Below, piece by piece: positions 30,101 through 40,427 of a DNA stretch of 64,000 nucleotides. The DNA is taken from the NCBI GenBank assembly GCA_010909725.1, contig JAACMV010000022.1, forward strand, positions 496,001 through 560,000, in the 5' to 3' direction. Source of the DNA: Picochlorum sp. 'celeri' (taxonomy: Eukaryota; Chlorophyta; Trebouxiophyceae). How positions within the stretch are numbered: position 1 is the first letter of the stretch; every line of letters starts with the position of its first letter. The notes beneath the pieces were generated by a model, which did no database searches, was not told the DNA's origin, and saw only the letters and a list, made by a program, of their open reading frames with translations. The translations under genes were made by a program, and so were the position numbers.

Positions 30101-31024
30101 TGCAAAGCTCTCGAAGAAACACAGCTAAAATCTGATTTCAATAGGGAGGATTTCGTCTCGAAATTGCACAAGAGTGAGAGTCTCGGAGATTTGAAGCAGT
30201 GCTTGGGCGACCTGGAGGCATCCATTGTGCCCGAGTATGTTCATAGCGGATTTCCTCTGGAACCCTTGTTAGTAAGGGGCGCATGGATTTCCATCGGAGC
30301 TGAAGTCGCTACGGCCCTACCAGGGAGTACAATTGCTGATGTCATGTTGCCCATGTCCCCAGATCCAAAGACTGGTGCTCCTCCTAAGGCAGAAACTCAG
30401 GATGGCAGAGATGCACTTGCAAAACGAGTTCCCCTGTCATGGTTGCCTGAAACGCCAGCGTCAATGGCTCTTAGAGTCTTGGCTCTTGATACTGCGCTAC
30501 GATATCGACGAGATGAGTGTGGTAGAGAGACTATGACAGAGTTTCAGTTCTCCTTGCGACCATACAGATCAAGGGGATCAAAGAACGGACTTGTTGAGAG
30601 TATGTCTGTCCGGGATTATGGACGTGTTGATCCGACCCACTTTGCCAAGTTCCCTTACAGGCTTCTTTTCGGACCGCGCATTGATTTTGAGATTTCTAAA
30701 GAGGAACTTTTATCTGATATCCAAAAAGAGAGCGATGAACCGTTGTCCAGCGTACTCTATAAGAGACAACCTATTGGCACTGGGCGTGGACGTGGAAGAG
30801 GCAGAGGCAGAGGTTCAAGACGAGTTTCCGCAGGCAGAGGGGAAGGGATAAAGCGACAGGATACAGAGGAAAAACTGGGACCGCATGAAGTTAAGGATGA
30901 AGCAGATGATGTTGCACCCGGGACAGCGAATGGGCAAACTCCAGAAGAAGCACAGGGGCACACTCCTCTTGACTCCTCCAACAGCTTGCCATCGCCAGCA
31001 TCATCATCAGATTTCGTTGCATAA
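27200..31024 (+). CDS. Homeobox-DDT chromatin protein (RINGLET type) with broken frame
   Basis: The domain order is that of plant RLT proteins, partners of ISWI remodellers. An N-terminal homeodomain is followed by a long basic coiled coil (to about 29% of exon 1), then a DDT-like domain near 28190-28360. A HARE-HTH segment (ACWMVLKDAGYQGLRVEEIA), an acidic stretch and the WHIM/WSD motif (RFEPLGCDRRYNRYYRF) come next. The homeodomain recognition helix is VDQVIVWFSHRRRKDKR. The start is the ATG at 27200; upstream frame codons lack one. The first intron, 28809-28878, is clean (phase 1). After about 29340 the coding-looking frame shifts to another (KRSKIEDDKLESSLLKHRK, to 29484) that ends at a GTAAGT. 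The frame that resumes after about 29540 does not join it by any simple GT-AG pair. RGRGRGRGRGSRR near the C-terminus is an RGG-like basic patch. Confidence 0.75.
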
Positions 31025-31068
31025 ATTTCATTCATCTATCTATACATGTTGATGAATAGACAGGTAAT

Positions 31069-32697
31069 TTACAATTTTGAACGTACAAATTGCTCAACAA
31101 CTTTTATGAATTCCTGTGGCATTTCTTCATGAGGACAATGACCACAGTCCAACGTCACCAGTGACGCATGTGGAAGGCACTCGACAAGCCTATGAGAATT
31201 CCCAACTGGCACCAAACCATCATCTGATCCATGAACAATCAATACCGGTACATTCCTCTTGTTGCAAGCATCTCTCAATCGCTCAGCCTGCAACATGGTA
31301 TTCTCTGGGTGCAACACTCTTCTCAACTCATGCAATAGTCCATTTCTTGCTGTAATCCGAGCTGAAACAAACCTCATAAGCCCTTCTTCCCAATTTTCAA
31401 CTAAAACAGGCATCCTGTACCCATCTACGTAACGCTTCCAATCCATCGAAGCCTGTATCTTTAGCTTTCTAACTGCTTGGGACAGACCAGAGCTCCAAAA
31501 TTGCCTTGGAAAGACCAAAGGATGGATTGCTACTTGAAGAATAGGACGAGCAACTCTAAAGATGACATTGATGAACTCCGCCAGAAGTGCCCTGAGCAAT
31601 GACATGAACACTCTCAGAAAATCTCCAACGATTTTCCCTGCCTGCTTGCTTCCTTTAATGCCAACACTACTACTGCTACTCTTCAAAGAGTCTTCTGTTT
31701 CAAACATTGAATCTATGAACAATAAAAAATCGTTGATAATACCATCTTTTCTACTCTGGCTTTGCTTCTTTGTAGCTGGTGTTGTCCACCCACATACAAT
31801 TGCAGGAGCTATCAAGACTACTCCAGCTATTCTTTCATCTTCATCATGAATCAGAGCTTCTGCGACTGCTGAGGCTCCCATAGAGTGTCCGACTAAGATC
31901 TTCTTGACAGCAGGCATCGCAGTAGCATCTCCGTTTACTTGTTCAGCAAGAAGTTGTTCGATGATATCCAAACCAGCCTCTCCATGGAACCGCATTGAAT
32001 AGTATTTCCCATCGCGAGGTCTCTGTGAAAGACCAAACCCACAAAAATCGTGTGCGGAAACCAACGCACCCAAATCCTCTGCTAATTTCTTTTGAATCAT
32101 CGAGTACGAAAATGTATGCGATCCAAACCCATGGAGACAGTGGAAAGCATGCCGAATGCATGCTTTTGACTTGTCCGGCAATCCTTCAACAGTGACATGC
32201 AGCTTGACTGCATCCACAGCCATCCATTTCGAATTCATTCCTCCAAGCTCTGTGGCAGGCCTCTTCAACACCCTATACTTTCTCTCAATCTGATACGCAT
32301 ATGTAATGAAAAGGACGCACCCACACAGAACCGCCATGCCACATGTATAGACTGGAGACCATGTGAATGGCTTTGTCAGCATGTACACAGACCCACAAAT
32401 TCCCAGTGCCACCATCAAACTAATCGCCTTTTCACCGTGACTCAACTCTGGTGTAAACTCGAGTGCATCTTCCACACCTACAACTGTCGCCTCCGTGGCG
32501 CACACGTGCGCTGAAGTCCTCTGTAATGTGCCACCATCATCATGGGCCAGATGGCTGCTGCCAAGAGGGTGCCAGACTTCAGAACAGACATGCCGTAATC
32601 GATTTGGACCAAATATCTGCAGTCCCACACATCCACCCATCTTACGGCCAGGTATTGCAGTGCTCTGCTGCCGACTAGACACGGAAACCCTGTGCAT
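31069..32697 (-). CDS. Membrane-anchored alpha/beta hydrolase
   Basis: This 542-residue protein has an alpha/beta-hydrolase fold. The oxyanion-hole motif is HGFGSHTFSY, the nucleophile elbow is GHSMGASAVAEAL (catalytic Ser) and the acid is likely in VLIVHGSDDGLVP. The catalytic His is likely in LDCGHCPHEEMP near the C-terminus. Residues about 95-140 form two adjacent hydrophobic helices (SLMVALGICGSVYML and GMAVLCGCVLFITYAY). The N-terminal 60 residues are basic and Ser-rich and may be a targeting peptide. The start used is the first ATG in the frame. The substrate is unknown: an esterase or lipase is likely and other members are possible. It converges with the homeobox-DDT gene, with 44 nt between the stops. 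Confidence 0.8.
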   Translation of the reverse strand: MHRVSVSSRQQSTAIPGRKMGGCVGLQIFGPNRLRHVCSEVWHPLGSSHLAHDDGGTLQRTSAHVCATEATVVGVEDALEFTPELSHGEKAISLMVALGICGSVYMLTKPFTWSPVYTCGMAVLCGCVLFITYAYQIERKYRVLKRPATELGGMNSKWMAVDAVKLHVTVEGLPDKSKACIRHAFHCLHGFGSHTFSYSMIQKKLAEDLGALVSAHDFCGFGLSQRPRDGKYYSMRFHGEAGLDIIEQLLAEQVNGDATAMPAVKKILVGHSMGASAVAEALIHDEDERIAGVVLIAPAIVCGWTTPATKKQSQSRKDGIINDFLLFIDSMFETEDSLKSSSSSVGIKGSKQAGKIVGDFLRVFMSLLRALLAEFINVIFRVARPILQVAIHPLVFPRQFWSSGLSQAVRKLKIQASMDWKRYVDGYRMPVLVENWEEGLMRFVSARITARNGLLHELRRVLHPENTMLQAERLRDACNKRNVPVLIVHGSDDGLVPVGNSHRLVECLPHASLVTLDCGHCPHEEMPQEFIKVVEQFVRSKL

Positions 32698-33162
32698 CCT
32701 TGCCTCCGACAAGAGTCTCTCTCTTCAGCGACGAAAGCAGCCAGTCCAGCACGCCGTTCCCTCAATGCATTACACGAGACATAAATGTATTCACACGTTA
32801 TTCATTTTATTTAATTTATGGCGCCGACGAGACAGAGAGCAGGTTATGAATCCATGAGGCGCCTTTGCTGCACCAGATGAGGATCTGATCCACCCACCAC
32901 ATGATGCTCTTCACCATCATGACGTGATATTTGATTGGGTGTACAGTGCATACATGAATGAATCTGTCTGTATTCTTACAACAACCGCAAAAAAAAAAAG
33001 GGATGCACTACATACCATTGATTTATTTATCAAGATGCAACCATGTTAATTCATTCAAAAAGACAACGTTGAAAAATGTGTGCAATGGATTCATGCACTG
33101 CTCAAATAAAGGGAAAAAAACTGCAAAAGGAGTCGACCAAGGAGCAAAAGTGTGTATGAATA
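32698..33162. other. Intergenic stretch
   Basis: There is an A-run of 11-12 nt at about 32988 and AT-rich sequence, but no gene. This holds the promoter of the hydrolase gene and the 3' end of the START gene. Confidence 0.5.
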
Positions 33163-34635
33163 CTAGTCATGTTGTACATTGTGCAACATATGGCTGTACA
33201 AGTGGCGGTGATTTCTCCTGCGATGGTTGATGTGGTGTCTCTTCTTGTAATGACTATGCCCATCCTGACCATGGCGCGATATAGCCCATGCAATCCCAGT
33301 GGCCAACACCATGCATGAGATGCTACGGGCACTCTTCGAGCGGTGAATACCACCACTCGATGGCTCCCTGTTTGGTGCTTCTTCTGATGCATTGGTTGAT
33401 GACATATCACCCTCGCTTCCCTGTCGACTCATACATTCTGGGAATTTAGGACGTATGCAGTGACCGTACGCCTGAGCATCTGCCTCGTAGGGTTTGCATC
33501 GAGTCCGTCTCTCTTGGACAAAGGCATTCATGTGAGGAACCATATTTGAGACAAAACCGCCCATCCCATGCCGAACAGCAAATCTTGCCAAATTCTCTGG
33601 GATTCCAAAATCTTCATAATGCAGTAATGTCGTCTCGCAAGCAGGGCGGCCACTTCCTGATGGGCATGGAACAGTACGTGATCTCCACATGGAATAAAAA
33701 TCATGCATTCTGACAATCCCCTGCTCATGAGGAGCAGCAGGATGCTCCACGCTCTTCGTAATACCATACATTTCACCCTCATCTCCATGAAACACGCGAC
33801 GGGCAATCACGTATTCTCTATCGGATATGAATGCAAAGGGAAAAGACCGAACCCATCTCACAACCTGACATCGACTGTCAAAGCTGTGGGCTGATTCCAG
33901 CAACTCATGCGTCGATATCAACCCGTCCCATTTTGGACGTGTATCATCATCCAAATAGAAATCCATGAATTCGTTGCACGTGGCATTCTCAGCAACTGTC
34001 ACACTTTTATATTCCGTTTTCCCATTTGGCCTCCGACGCCTCCATGCAACATATGTGCACCCCTCCCATGACTTCTCAAACATCTTCTCCCACACTCCTC
34101 CATGTTCTGTATCCACAGACTCTTTAAACTGTGCCAAGTCTGACTGAGAGACATACCATTGCAAAGGATCGGCAATATCATCCAGACAAGACAACTGCTT
34201 GCATCCCTGCCTCTGACCAAAACACCTTCCATCCCTTGATTCCTTGCACGCCACTGTCCAGGCATCTCTGAAACTCATACCTTTGCGCAGAGATACATAG
34301 ACAGCCCTGATGATGGCTCGAAATGTACCTGGTCGGCAGAACCTGTACCACACCTCCCGAACCAACAACAATGCATTCCACACAATAGCAAGTCTTCCAA
34401 ACCACAATCGGAACGGAATCTTTCCAGCGGAAGCACTGTATGCCTTGGGACGAGGAAGCATCCAACCCAGCAGCAACCCAACAACCCACACAAGGACGAT
34501 ATGACTCGTCCACTCAACCAGAGGCATCATAACAACATCATCCTTTCGCTCGTATAATGATGAGACAGCCGACTGGAATCCACTAAATTGGCCATAAAAG
34601 GCTGCTCCGAGTACATCCTTGACGTATAGTGCCAT
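33163..34635 (-). CDS. START-domain lipid-transfer protein
   Basis: A 490-residue protein starts at MALYVKDVLGAAFYG; the open frame continues upstream but without an ATG. The N-terminal ~110 residues hold hydrophobic segments (HIVLVWVVGLLLGWMLP), suggesting membrane anchoring. The START domain lies at about 180-410, with YVAWRRRRPNGKTEYKSVTV, the DDDTRPKWD element (typical of PCTP/StAR-like domains), DREYVIARRVF and an extended C-terminal helix. START domains bind a single lipid or sterol in a hydrophobic pocket; the ligand cannot be told from the sequence. The C-terminal 70 residues are basic and His/Arg-rich (RRRNHRHLYSHM) and unassigned. Confidence 0.85.
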   Translation of the reverse strand: MALYVKDVLGAAFYGQFSGFQSAVSSLYERKDDVVMMPLVEWTSHIVLVWVVGLLLGWMLPRPKAYSASAGKIPFRLWFGRLAIVWNALLLVREVWYRFCRPGTFRAIIRAVYVSLRKGMSFRDAWTVACKESRDGRCFGQRQGCKQLSCLDDIADPLQWYVSQSDLAQFKESVDTEHGGVWEKMFEKSWEGCTYVAWRRRRPNGKTEYKSVTVAENATCNEFMDFYLDDDTRPKWDGLISTHELLESAHSFDSRCQVVRWVRSFPFAFISDREYVIARRVFHGDEGEMYGITKSVEHPAAPHEQGIVRMHDFYSMWRSRTVPCPSGSGRPACETTLLHYEDFGIPENLARFAVRHGMGGFVSNMVPHMNAFVQERRTRCKPYEADAQAYGHCIRPKFPECMSRQGSEGDMSSTNASEEAPNREPSSGGIHRSKSARSISCMVLATGIAWAISRHGQDGHSHYKKRHHINHRRRNHRHLYSHMLHNVQHD

Positions 34636-35104
34636 GGTGTTCCCGCTCGCTGTGTCGTTCGTCACGCAAATCGTTGGATCGGAAATCACACCCTCACGCT
34701 TTCCAAAGCAGACACCCTTCTCCCAATGGAATGGAATAAATTAAAATACCCAGGGAAGATTCCTTGAGAGGCTGCTAGAACGCATACAGTCACAATGAGG
34801 TGTCGGCGTCGACACGTTGGAGACTCTCGTGAAATTGAAACAACGACAGGTTCTCGAGACTCTCCAAAACCCACCACGAAGGAACTATACCAGCCTATGG
34901 ATCAAATAATTTAAATGAAATAGTAATACAGGCATTCATGTGGTGTACGTGGACGAATGAGTCAAATGAGTTGGGGATATGGAGCCGATATCGATTCAAT
35001 CCATGAGTTTGACCCTGGTCATCTCCATGTGTGGTCTGTATAGACTCATCCCACAGAAGTTAAGTATCAACTCGAATCAACCCGCGGGATTCCATCCATT
35101 CCAT
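34636..35104. other. Intergenic stretch
   Basis: About 470 nt between two minus-strand genes. No coding or repeat signal was noticed. Confidence 0.5.
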
Positions 35105-35980
35105 CTAGTGAATAGTGGATGTATAATAATAACGGTACAGCGCCACACTGACAGCCACGCCAACAGTCATCCATCCAATACGAGAGGAGAGAAGGGTCTT
35201 GGACACAAAGGTCATGCCTGCCCTTAGAGGATTAAGCCATCCCACTCGGAATGATGTGACAATGGTATTATTCATGGTAAAGACAAGGCAATGCTCTTTA
35301 ACAAAGAGATCTTTCTCTTGATCACTCATATGTTTTCCCAAATCATCCAAGGCAGATTTGACTGATTCTCTCTGCGCACGGACGTAAGCGTCATCTCCAG
35401 AGGAATATTGAAATGCCTTTCTTCCATCAGTACTGTGTGGATCTAGACCCAACCCCTTGGGAATGACTCTGGATGCCAGTATTCTTCCTCCTGAGGCAAA
35501 GGCCTGATGTTGGGTGAATGCATGAGCTGCCAACAGAATGCTCACATCCTTGTTGCTTGAAATGTAGTCCAAGCGCTCAAGATATGCTTGAACGTAGCTC
35601 AGACTGTGTTTTTCAGCGTCACGTTTCCAGTCTGGACCGAGATAGTATTCCAAGTCTTGAGCTATGGCGTCACGCCGAAAGAGTGGGGTGCTTGCGTTTA
35701 CGAATGGGACAAGACCTGCATTCATGTAACGAAATATTACATATGAAATGAGTGTGTTCATATAAGAGGTGGGCGTACGCTGATCTGTTTCCGCTGCGTG
35801 GTTGAGTTCGGATTCAATTCGTGAAAGAATCCAGTAAAAGCACGAGAGGGCTCGGGCATACAAAACCCTATCCACAAGAACTGTTACAAGTCTGGCATTG
35901 ACAATTGAATCGCTCATGGAATGTTTTCTGACGGATGCAGACCGCAGCAGGTCCGTCAGTGGGGGCGATGGTTGCGTCAT
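35105..35980 (-). CDS. Divergent heme-oxygenase-like protein with C-terminal anchor
   Basis: This 291-residue protein has the heme oxygenase fold pattern. A proximal-His region near the N-terminus (His20 in SVRKHSMSD) is followed by the helix ending FYWILSRIESEL, then RRDAIAQDLEYYLGPDW and the segment at 152-165 (AHAFTQHQAFASGG). The latter aligns with the distal helix of animal and fungal enzymes. A hydrophobic C-terminus (about 268-284, GWMTVGVAVSVALYRYY) matches the tail anchor of ER heme oxygenases rather than soluble plastid ones. Heme oxygenases open heme to biliverdin, CO and iron. Here the residues at the positions of human Tyr134, Arg136, Gly139 and Asp140 are Phe, Gln, Ala and Phe. 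The usual oxygen-activating network is therefore missing, and activity is uncertain. Confidence 0.65.
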   Translation of the reverse strand: MTQPSPPLTDLLRSASVRKHSMSDSIVNARLVTVLVDRVLYARALSCFYWILSRIESELNHAAETDQRTPTSYMNTLISYVIFRYMNAGLVPFVNASTPLFRRDAIAQDLEYYLGPDWKRDAEKHSLSYVQAYLERLDYISSNKDVSILLAAHAFTQHQAFASGGRILASRVIPKGLGLDPHSTDGRKAFQYSSGDDAYVRAQRESVKSALDDLGKHMSDQEKDLFVKEHCLVFTMNNTIVTSFRVGWLNPLRAGMTFVSKTLLSSRIGWMTVGVAVSVALYRYYYTSTIH

Positions 35981-36171
35981 GGAAAGAAATTCGTCTCCAT
36001 GAGAAGCCCTAGGTGAACGATTTTTTATATTCTTTTACATGCAAATGGCAGATATGAAACATCTGCCATATTATTGAAAAGACGTATGCGTAGATCTCTC
36101 ATGCCAACATGGCCCTGCCAGGTGCTCGAGGATATCGCATGTGCAAATACCTCTTGTCATGTCAATGGAGT

Positions 36172-37337
36172 TTAAACGAGAGCGGCAGCAACCACAGCCA
36201 AAGCGGAAGCAGCAACAGCCTTGGCTCCCACAGCGGCGGATGGTGGTGGCACTGGCACTGGCTCTGGGGATGGCATTGGCATTGGCTCTGGGGATGGCTC
36301 TGGAGCTGGCTCTGGGGATGGCATTGGCATTGGCTCTGGAGATGGCTCTGGAGCTGGCTCTGGGGATGGCATTGGCTCTGGAGACATGGCATCCACAGTT
36401 GGTACCGTGGCATCTGCAGTTGGGACCATGACATCCACAGTTGGGACCATGGCATCAACAGCAGGAACCATGGCGGCATCAGTGGCTGGTGCGGCAGCGT
36501 CTTCAGCAGGCTTTGGAGCCAGAACGCCTCCAGCAACCAAGACGTACTTGTTGCCATCGCAGCTGATGGTGGTCTCAATTGGAACCTTGTTCATTGGTCC
36601 CTGCACCTGCAAATCTGTGGCTGGAGCAGTTCCTGGTGGCACAGAGGTGAGTGGCACCTTGGCGTCACTGTATGTGAGCAAACGCATCTTGTTTCCAGAG
36701 ACGGTGTCTGCCTGAGAGGCGCCATTGTTGGTGGCCACACCCACATGGACAGTGAGAACATTGGCCAAGAGCTCTGGGTCTGCAAGAGCCTGCTCAGCAG
36801 TCAATCCATTCGAGCTCAAAAAGTCATTGAAAGCGGCATCAGTTGGCAAAACAAAGATCTCCTTCTGTCCCTCTGGGAGAGCTGCAGAAGAGAAAACCAA
36901 AAAAGAATCAGACGCTGTCCACAATGTAAAGCATTGCAAGATGCGTCATCAAGAAAGAAAACACGTACTGATATCAGCATCCCCAATGACTCCGAGAATG
37001 GCCTGCAATGTAGTGAACTGACCAGTAGTGGTCAAAGCGTTCTGGGCATCTGGGCACAGAGAGGCGACTGCATCGTTCACCGTTACTGCACCGGCACCCT
37101 TCACAGACACGGCAGCTGCAGACACAAAGGAATCAACACGTCATGGCCACATCCGATTAAAAGAACACCTCTTTTTTATATAATAAGTAATATAAATACA
37201 ATTGCGACACGTAGATACCCAAAAGCAAGTAAACACGGCTCCCGCCAACAACTTCTCCAACATCAGCACCCCACAGTGTGATCAGACAACGCGTACGCAC
37301 CAAGGTAGGCAATCAAAGCAAGTCCGTATTTCATCAT
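36172..37337 (-). CDS. Secreted fasciclin-domain protein with Pro-rich repeat tail
   Basis: Three exons, 37301-37337, 36969-37115 and 36172-36881, are joined by phase-1 introns of 185 and 87 nt, encoding 297 residues. Exon 1 gives a signal peptide (MMKYGLALIAYL). A fasciclin (FAS1) domain follows, including TTTGQFTTLQAILGVIGDAD, EIFVLPTDAAFNDFL and LANVLTVHV near its middle and YVLVAGGVLAP at its end. The tail has Val-Pro repeats (TVDVMVPTADATVP), then a Pro/Glu/Met repeat of about 2.5 copies, then a hydrophobic C-terminus (AVAASALAVVAAALV) like a GPI-anchor signal. Fasciclin proteins mediate adhesion or sit in cell walls. The Ser-Pro and Ala-Pro dipeptides are potential hydroxyproline-glycosylation sites (inference). 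Confidence 0.85.
36253..36385 (-). repeat. 48-bp coding tandem repeat in the fasciclin gene
   Basis: Roughly 2.5 near-exact copies encode the 16-residue unit PSPEPAPEPSPEPMPM, preceding the GPI-like tail. On the opposite strand the same DNA gives a spurious Trp-rich frame. Confidence 0.85.
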
Positions 37338-38045
37338 CTTGAATACTTGATATCAAAAGAAAATATGCAATTTAAACGAACGATTTAGTAAGATTTTGAG
37401 ACTGATCGGATGTGTGATGCACGTGTTCATAGCATAACAATCGGCCCCTGATCATAATTCTTCTCACCCATCAAAGCAGGTGCTCGACCGGCTCCATTGA
37501 AGCGACATGAGGCCTCTCTGCAGGCCATATCCTCAGGGACAGACTCTGCCAAACTGTGGGGATGCGTTCTGCACAATTCCAACAAAAGTCTCAACCGCTC
37601 CACGAGAGAGAGACATTTTGGTTGAATCCTCCAGATGAGCGGGAGAATCTCATTTTGTACGTGCTGGCGATCAGTATGGAATCTTGCGCAGGACAGGCCT
37701 GACTCCTAGGAGTCATTCAAGCATGGCCAATGTGCAGCAATGCCGTCGTACTCGAACCCTCAAAATCACGGTACGGCTCACAAAACCTTTGTAGAGATAG
37801 AGCAGTCAAATTGAATATATAATATATCATTCATGGACATAGAGACCGACGCACGTCAAGAGCGTACATGATATCCTGTTTCTTTTGTTCTCGTTCACTG
37901 TTCTGCACTATAAAATTCAAGTTTCGATGGCTGACAACTCAGGAATACCAAGGGACACAGTAGAACGAAGAAAAAGATAAGGATTCGCTAAGGCTATAGA
38001 CATGGCTGCCTGGATCAATCGAGAAAAGTTGGTTGCTTGTGACTC
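37338..38045. other. 708-nt divergent intergenic region with palindrome
   Basis: This region separates the divergent fasciclin and GT77 starts. GACTCCTAGGAGTC at 37701-37714 is a perfect 14-bp palindrome. No gene is visible; a minus-strand frame at 37917-38801 is antisense to GT77. Confidence 0.5.
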
Positions 38046-40108
38046 ATGAGCCAGCACAAGGAGGTTTTGCAAGGCTACCGGCAAAGCAAGGCACCTGCCT
38101 GTGCCGTTGTTATGAAAGGCTTGTTCTTTATGATACTTTTGTATCTTTGTGTTAGTTTGATGACAATGACGGCTTGGTTTCCTCAGCATGGAAGGAAAAT
38201 TTGGCTTGCCCTCATGCCAAGTCAACACATGTTGCTTGGAGAGGAAAGCACTAGACAGGGACTCGTATGCGAGGGGAAAGAAAGAAATCTTTCGGAAGTG
38301 GCCTTCAGTGGGACAGGACTGCATGGAATAGATTTTCAGCACGAGTTTGAACTGGATCGAGAATGGGAAGTTCCCCCCTTCATCAGCAATGTGAGCCCTG
38401 AATTCATCAAGGATGCTGCATTGCCCCGAGGTAATGGATCTGCCGTGATCATGCTTGCAATGGGCACAGAGAATCAAATCGATTTTCTGGAGAACTGGAT
38501 ATTGAACGTAAAGCGAGCAGGGATCGTGATGGCAGTTATTGGTGCAGGAGACAATGCAACATTCAACAAGGCAAGAGAATATGAGGTACCTGTATTTCGA
38601 TGGTCTCCAGAAGAACATGACGCTTCGGCTGGTTGGGGGACTTCTTTGTGGACTCGAAACACATGGCAAAAAGTCTTTGCGGTACAAAAGATAGTGTCTT
38701 GGGGATATGATGTTATACTTTCTGACCTCGATGTGGTGTGGTGGAGGGACCCTTCCATTATATTTGACAAACATCCCCAAGCAGAGATGTTCTTCTCGCA
38801 TGATGGCGTGGCTACTTCAAATACAGAAGAAGATGCAGCAGTGACTTTGCTGGAGAAGGGTGCTTCTATTCATAATTTTATCAATACAGGAATGTATATG
38901 GTACGCTCAACGGGGGCATCTAGAGCATTTATGAGACGCTGGGCTGCACGTTATCCGCATTTTGATGGCCATGATCAGAACGGTATATATGATCTCATAA
39001 AGAGTGGACCGGAGGGAGAGAAACACCCGGAGGACCCTGCAATTCTGAGATCGGCAAATAATACATTATATCATGCTGTGCTTCCAACATATGTATTTGC
39101 CAATGGGCACTCGTACTTTGTCTCAAAGCTTCACAGTCTGCTCAATGCGGACATTCCATTTGGAATGCATGCAACATGGACGTATGAGAACGCTGCAGGC
39201 AAAAGATCTCGTCTCAGAGAAGTTAAGGCCTGGCATGATCCTCACGAGTACTATGATGGAAAATTCATCACTGTGGATCTGGAGATACCTTCAATGCCGT
39301 TGGAGCACAATGAGAAGGACAACACGGAAGATATGCTTCAATTTCATTTGATGGCCCTTGAGATGCAAATGAAGCAGGTGGCAATAGGTATGATGTTTTC
39401 TTTCATTACAGGGAGGAGCTTTATTATGCCAAATCTGCAATGTTTCTGTGAGCGCATTTGGTATTCTGTGATCAAATGTCGGTTCCCAGATTTTCTCGAT
39501 ATGAAGTTCCCTACTGCATGTCCGATGGACTACTATTTTCACATGGATATGCTATACAAGGGGGATCGTGGGGTTAAGATTGACGTCAGAGAACAAGGGT
39601 TCCTTGATAACCCTAATGTTTCTCCACAAATCAAGGTTGGTATAAGCTCGTTTACAGATATTTTATTCCCATATGATTGAATTTTTGACTTTATTTATTG
39701 ATGTAGACGTCCGTGGCTTCGATTGCGCTATCTAGCAAGGCTGCTAACTGTGCCATGTGCTTGGGCAAGGCACATGAGGATACAAGGAATTGCTTAGTAA
39801 GACAACAATGCATTTCAAGTGGAGAAAGCACTTCAGTGATGATGCCGGGAAATTTAACTGACGTACAAATTAACAAATACTTGGCTCCCATGAACGATAC
39901 AAAGCTTTGGGTATTGAATCTAAAAGGTTTCACGGGCTCAACTCTGACGGAAGCTTTTGGTGGATTTGAATCTCCCCAAGCTGGAGTGCTAGTTCGGTCA
40001 TTCTTCACAGACCTCCTGCAAGACTGGTGTTGTCGCACGCCTGACGATGCGAAACGCTTGAATAAATCGATGTCAGAACCTCTTCAAATGCTTCCAGGTT
40101 TTGTTTGA
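38046..40108 (+). CDS. GT77-type glycosyltransferase (RRA/XEG113-like)
   Basis: Exons 38046-39635 and 39707-40108 are joined in phase 0 by a 71-nt intron, giving 663 residues. This is a type II membrane protein: the helix at about 23-42 (MKGLFFMILLYLCVSLMTMT) follows a short cytosolic tail. The nucleotide-sugar transferase core has VILSDLDVVWWRDP with the DxD metal site, then HNFINTGMYMVRST and the family block QCFCERIW. The GT77 family includes arabinosyltransferases that extend hydroxyproline-linked arabinosides on wall glycoproteins in plants, and other nucleotide-sugar transferases. The specific donor here is not decided. The donor splice site (GTTGGT) is atypical, but the continuing frame is convincing. 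It converges with the GT47 gene. Confidence 0.85.
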
Positions 40109-40427
40109 ATCAATCAGTGAATAAATAAATGAATTTTAGTTTCATAGGGGAGTAAATTGTTACAATGCATGGGCGTTTCTCCACATGTATAGAGAACCAT
40201 AGGACTTCATATCTATTGCCCACGGCTCAACCTGACATTTGATGACTAAAATCATCAAGTTACATGCCAAATGCATCGGAGAAGCCATGTAATTTGAGAT
40301 TGATTAGTTATTTGACTCTTGTGCCTACAGTGACTAGATGCATCTCGGTCATCTCTATTGGTTATGATCGCCACCTATAAAACCCTGACTATTATTATTT
40401 GAATCTGGATGAGTTTCTTCCAAAGAC
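40109..40427. other. Convergent intergenic region
   Basis: 319 nt between the stops of two glycosyltransferase genes. There is no gene and no clear repeat. Confidence 0.5.

Noticed and set aside
32985..33000. A-run as a retroposed poly(A) tail
   Set aside because: Only about 11-12 A residues, with no adjacent retrocopy or target-site duplication.
36109..37281. Long plus-strand frame (390 codons) with a Trp/Leu/Gly repeat
   Set aside because: It is antisense to the fasciclin gene. The repetitive composition is the mirror of the PSPEP repeat, and the fasciclin reading has a signal peptide, introns and a known domain.
37917..38801. Minus-strand frame of 294 codons
   Set aside because: It is antisense to the 5' half of the GT77 gene, which has a clear DxD motif and membrane anchor.
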